Source of the DNA: Bacteroidota bacterium
GTDB taxonomy: Bacteria > Bacteroidota > Bacteroidia > Bacteroidales > Tenuifilaceae
Length of the DNA: 23,677 nucleotides
NCBI GenBank assembly: GCA_023406715.1
Contig: JAEXVC010000277.1
Span: 1-23,677, forward strand
Direction: 5' to 3'
Position numbers and translations under genes: made by a program. Shown in pieces: positions 23,617 through 23,677 of the stretch (position 1 is the stretch's first letter; every line of letters starts with the position of its first letter). Under the pieces are notes generated by a model. It searched no databases. It was not told the origin of the DNA and saw only the letters and a program-made list of their open reading frames with translations.

Positions 23617-23677
23617 ATGATTAAGAGCATTAAACTATTTTCATCCGCTCTATTGGCCTGTTTGATGGGTCTTAGTG
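23617..23677 (+). CDS. Start of an exported protein, probably a lipoprotein (truncated by window)
   Basis: Twenty codons are visible from ATG at 23617, encoding MIKSIKLFSSALLACLMGLS. This is a signal peptide, with Lys residues followed by a hydrophobic stretch. LLAC fits a lipobox, but hydrophobic residues continue after the Cys, so an ordinary signal peptide is also possible. A candidate promoter precedes it. Nothing can be said about function. Confidence 0.6.
   Translation, partial: MIKSIKLFSSALLACLMGLS

Noticed and set aside
1..23677. Insertion sequences, prophage, tRNA genes or defence islands
   Set aside because: No transposase, integrase, tRNA-like fold, terminal repeats or known defence proteins were seen; gene content is largely core.

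Overview
The window looks like chromosomal DNA from a Bacteroidota species, most likely in or near the Bacteroidales. Evidence for this: a gingipain-type C25 protease, an outer-membrane LptD with Bacteroidota-style sequence, DUF4293 and DUF1987 proteins, AT-rich spacers, and promoter boxes of the Bacteroidota type (TAnnTTTG at -7 with TTTG at -33) upstream of many genes. Almost no gene has a Shine-Dalgarno sequence, which is also typical of the phylum. The content is mostly core and housekeeping. I see no tRNA, rRNA, CRISPR array, insertion sequence or prophage.

Layout. 1-2722 (minus): the first 907 codons of a large secreted C25 peptidase with two near-identical FN3 domains, cut by the window edge. 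2996-3376 (plus): a SiaC-like DUF1987 protein. 3380-5266 (minus): a tightly coupled three-gene unit of a secreted repeat protein, a VTC-type polyphosphate polymerase domain protein and a DUF4956 membrane protein. 5345-5503 (plus): a 52-residue rubredoxin with a terminator. 5540-7000 (minus): the M20 dipeptidase PepD. 7247-8080 (plus): CysQ. 8081-10417 (minus): a secreted/membrane TPR protein with a SpoIIE-type PP2C phosphatase domain. 10546-11988 (minus): DnaA. 12320-14508 (minus): an amidase and an MCE/MlaD-type protein in one unit. 14574-17555 (plus): LptD and RidA. 17604-18700 (minus): the rpsF-rpsR-rplI ribosomal operon. 18863-19393 (minus): a lipoprotein of unknown function. 19518-19748 (plus): a BFD-like [2Fe-2S] protein. 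19750-21507 (minus): a uridine-phosphorylase-type enzyme and a SirB1-family protein. 21786-22250 (plus): a DUF4293 membrane protein. 22253-23428 (minus): an MFS transporter. 23617 to the end (plus): the start of another exported protein.

How the genes relate. Several serve the envelope: LptD (LPS insertion), the MCE protein (lipid transport), the amidase (peptidoglycan cleavage) and the C25 protease (probably type IX secreted). The DUF1987 protein and the SpoIIE-type phosphatase resemble two parts of the Pseudomonas SiaA/SiaB/SiaC partner-switching pathway, although they are 4.7 kb apart and no SiaB-like kinase is visible. The VTC/DUF4956 unit with its secreted partner is the least understood set. 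The observations I consider most worth a second look are strong Shine-Dalgarno sequences confined to rpsR and rplI, four convergent gene pairs separated by only 0 to 3 bases, the secreted-protein/VTC/DUF4956 unit, and the lptD start region, which has no ATG and overlapping promoter-like boxes. I found no clearly new multi-gene defence or mobile system.
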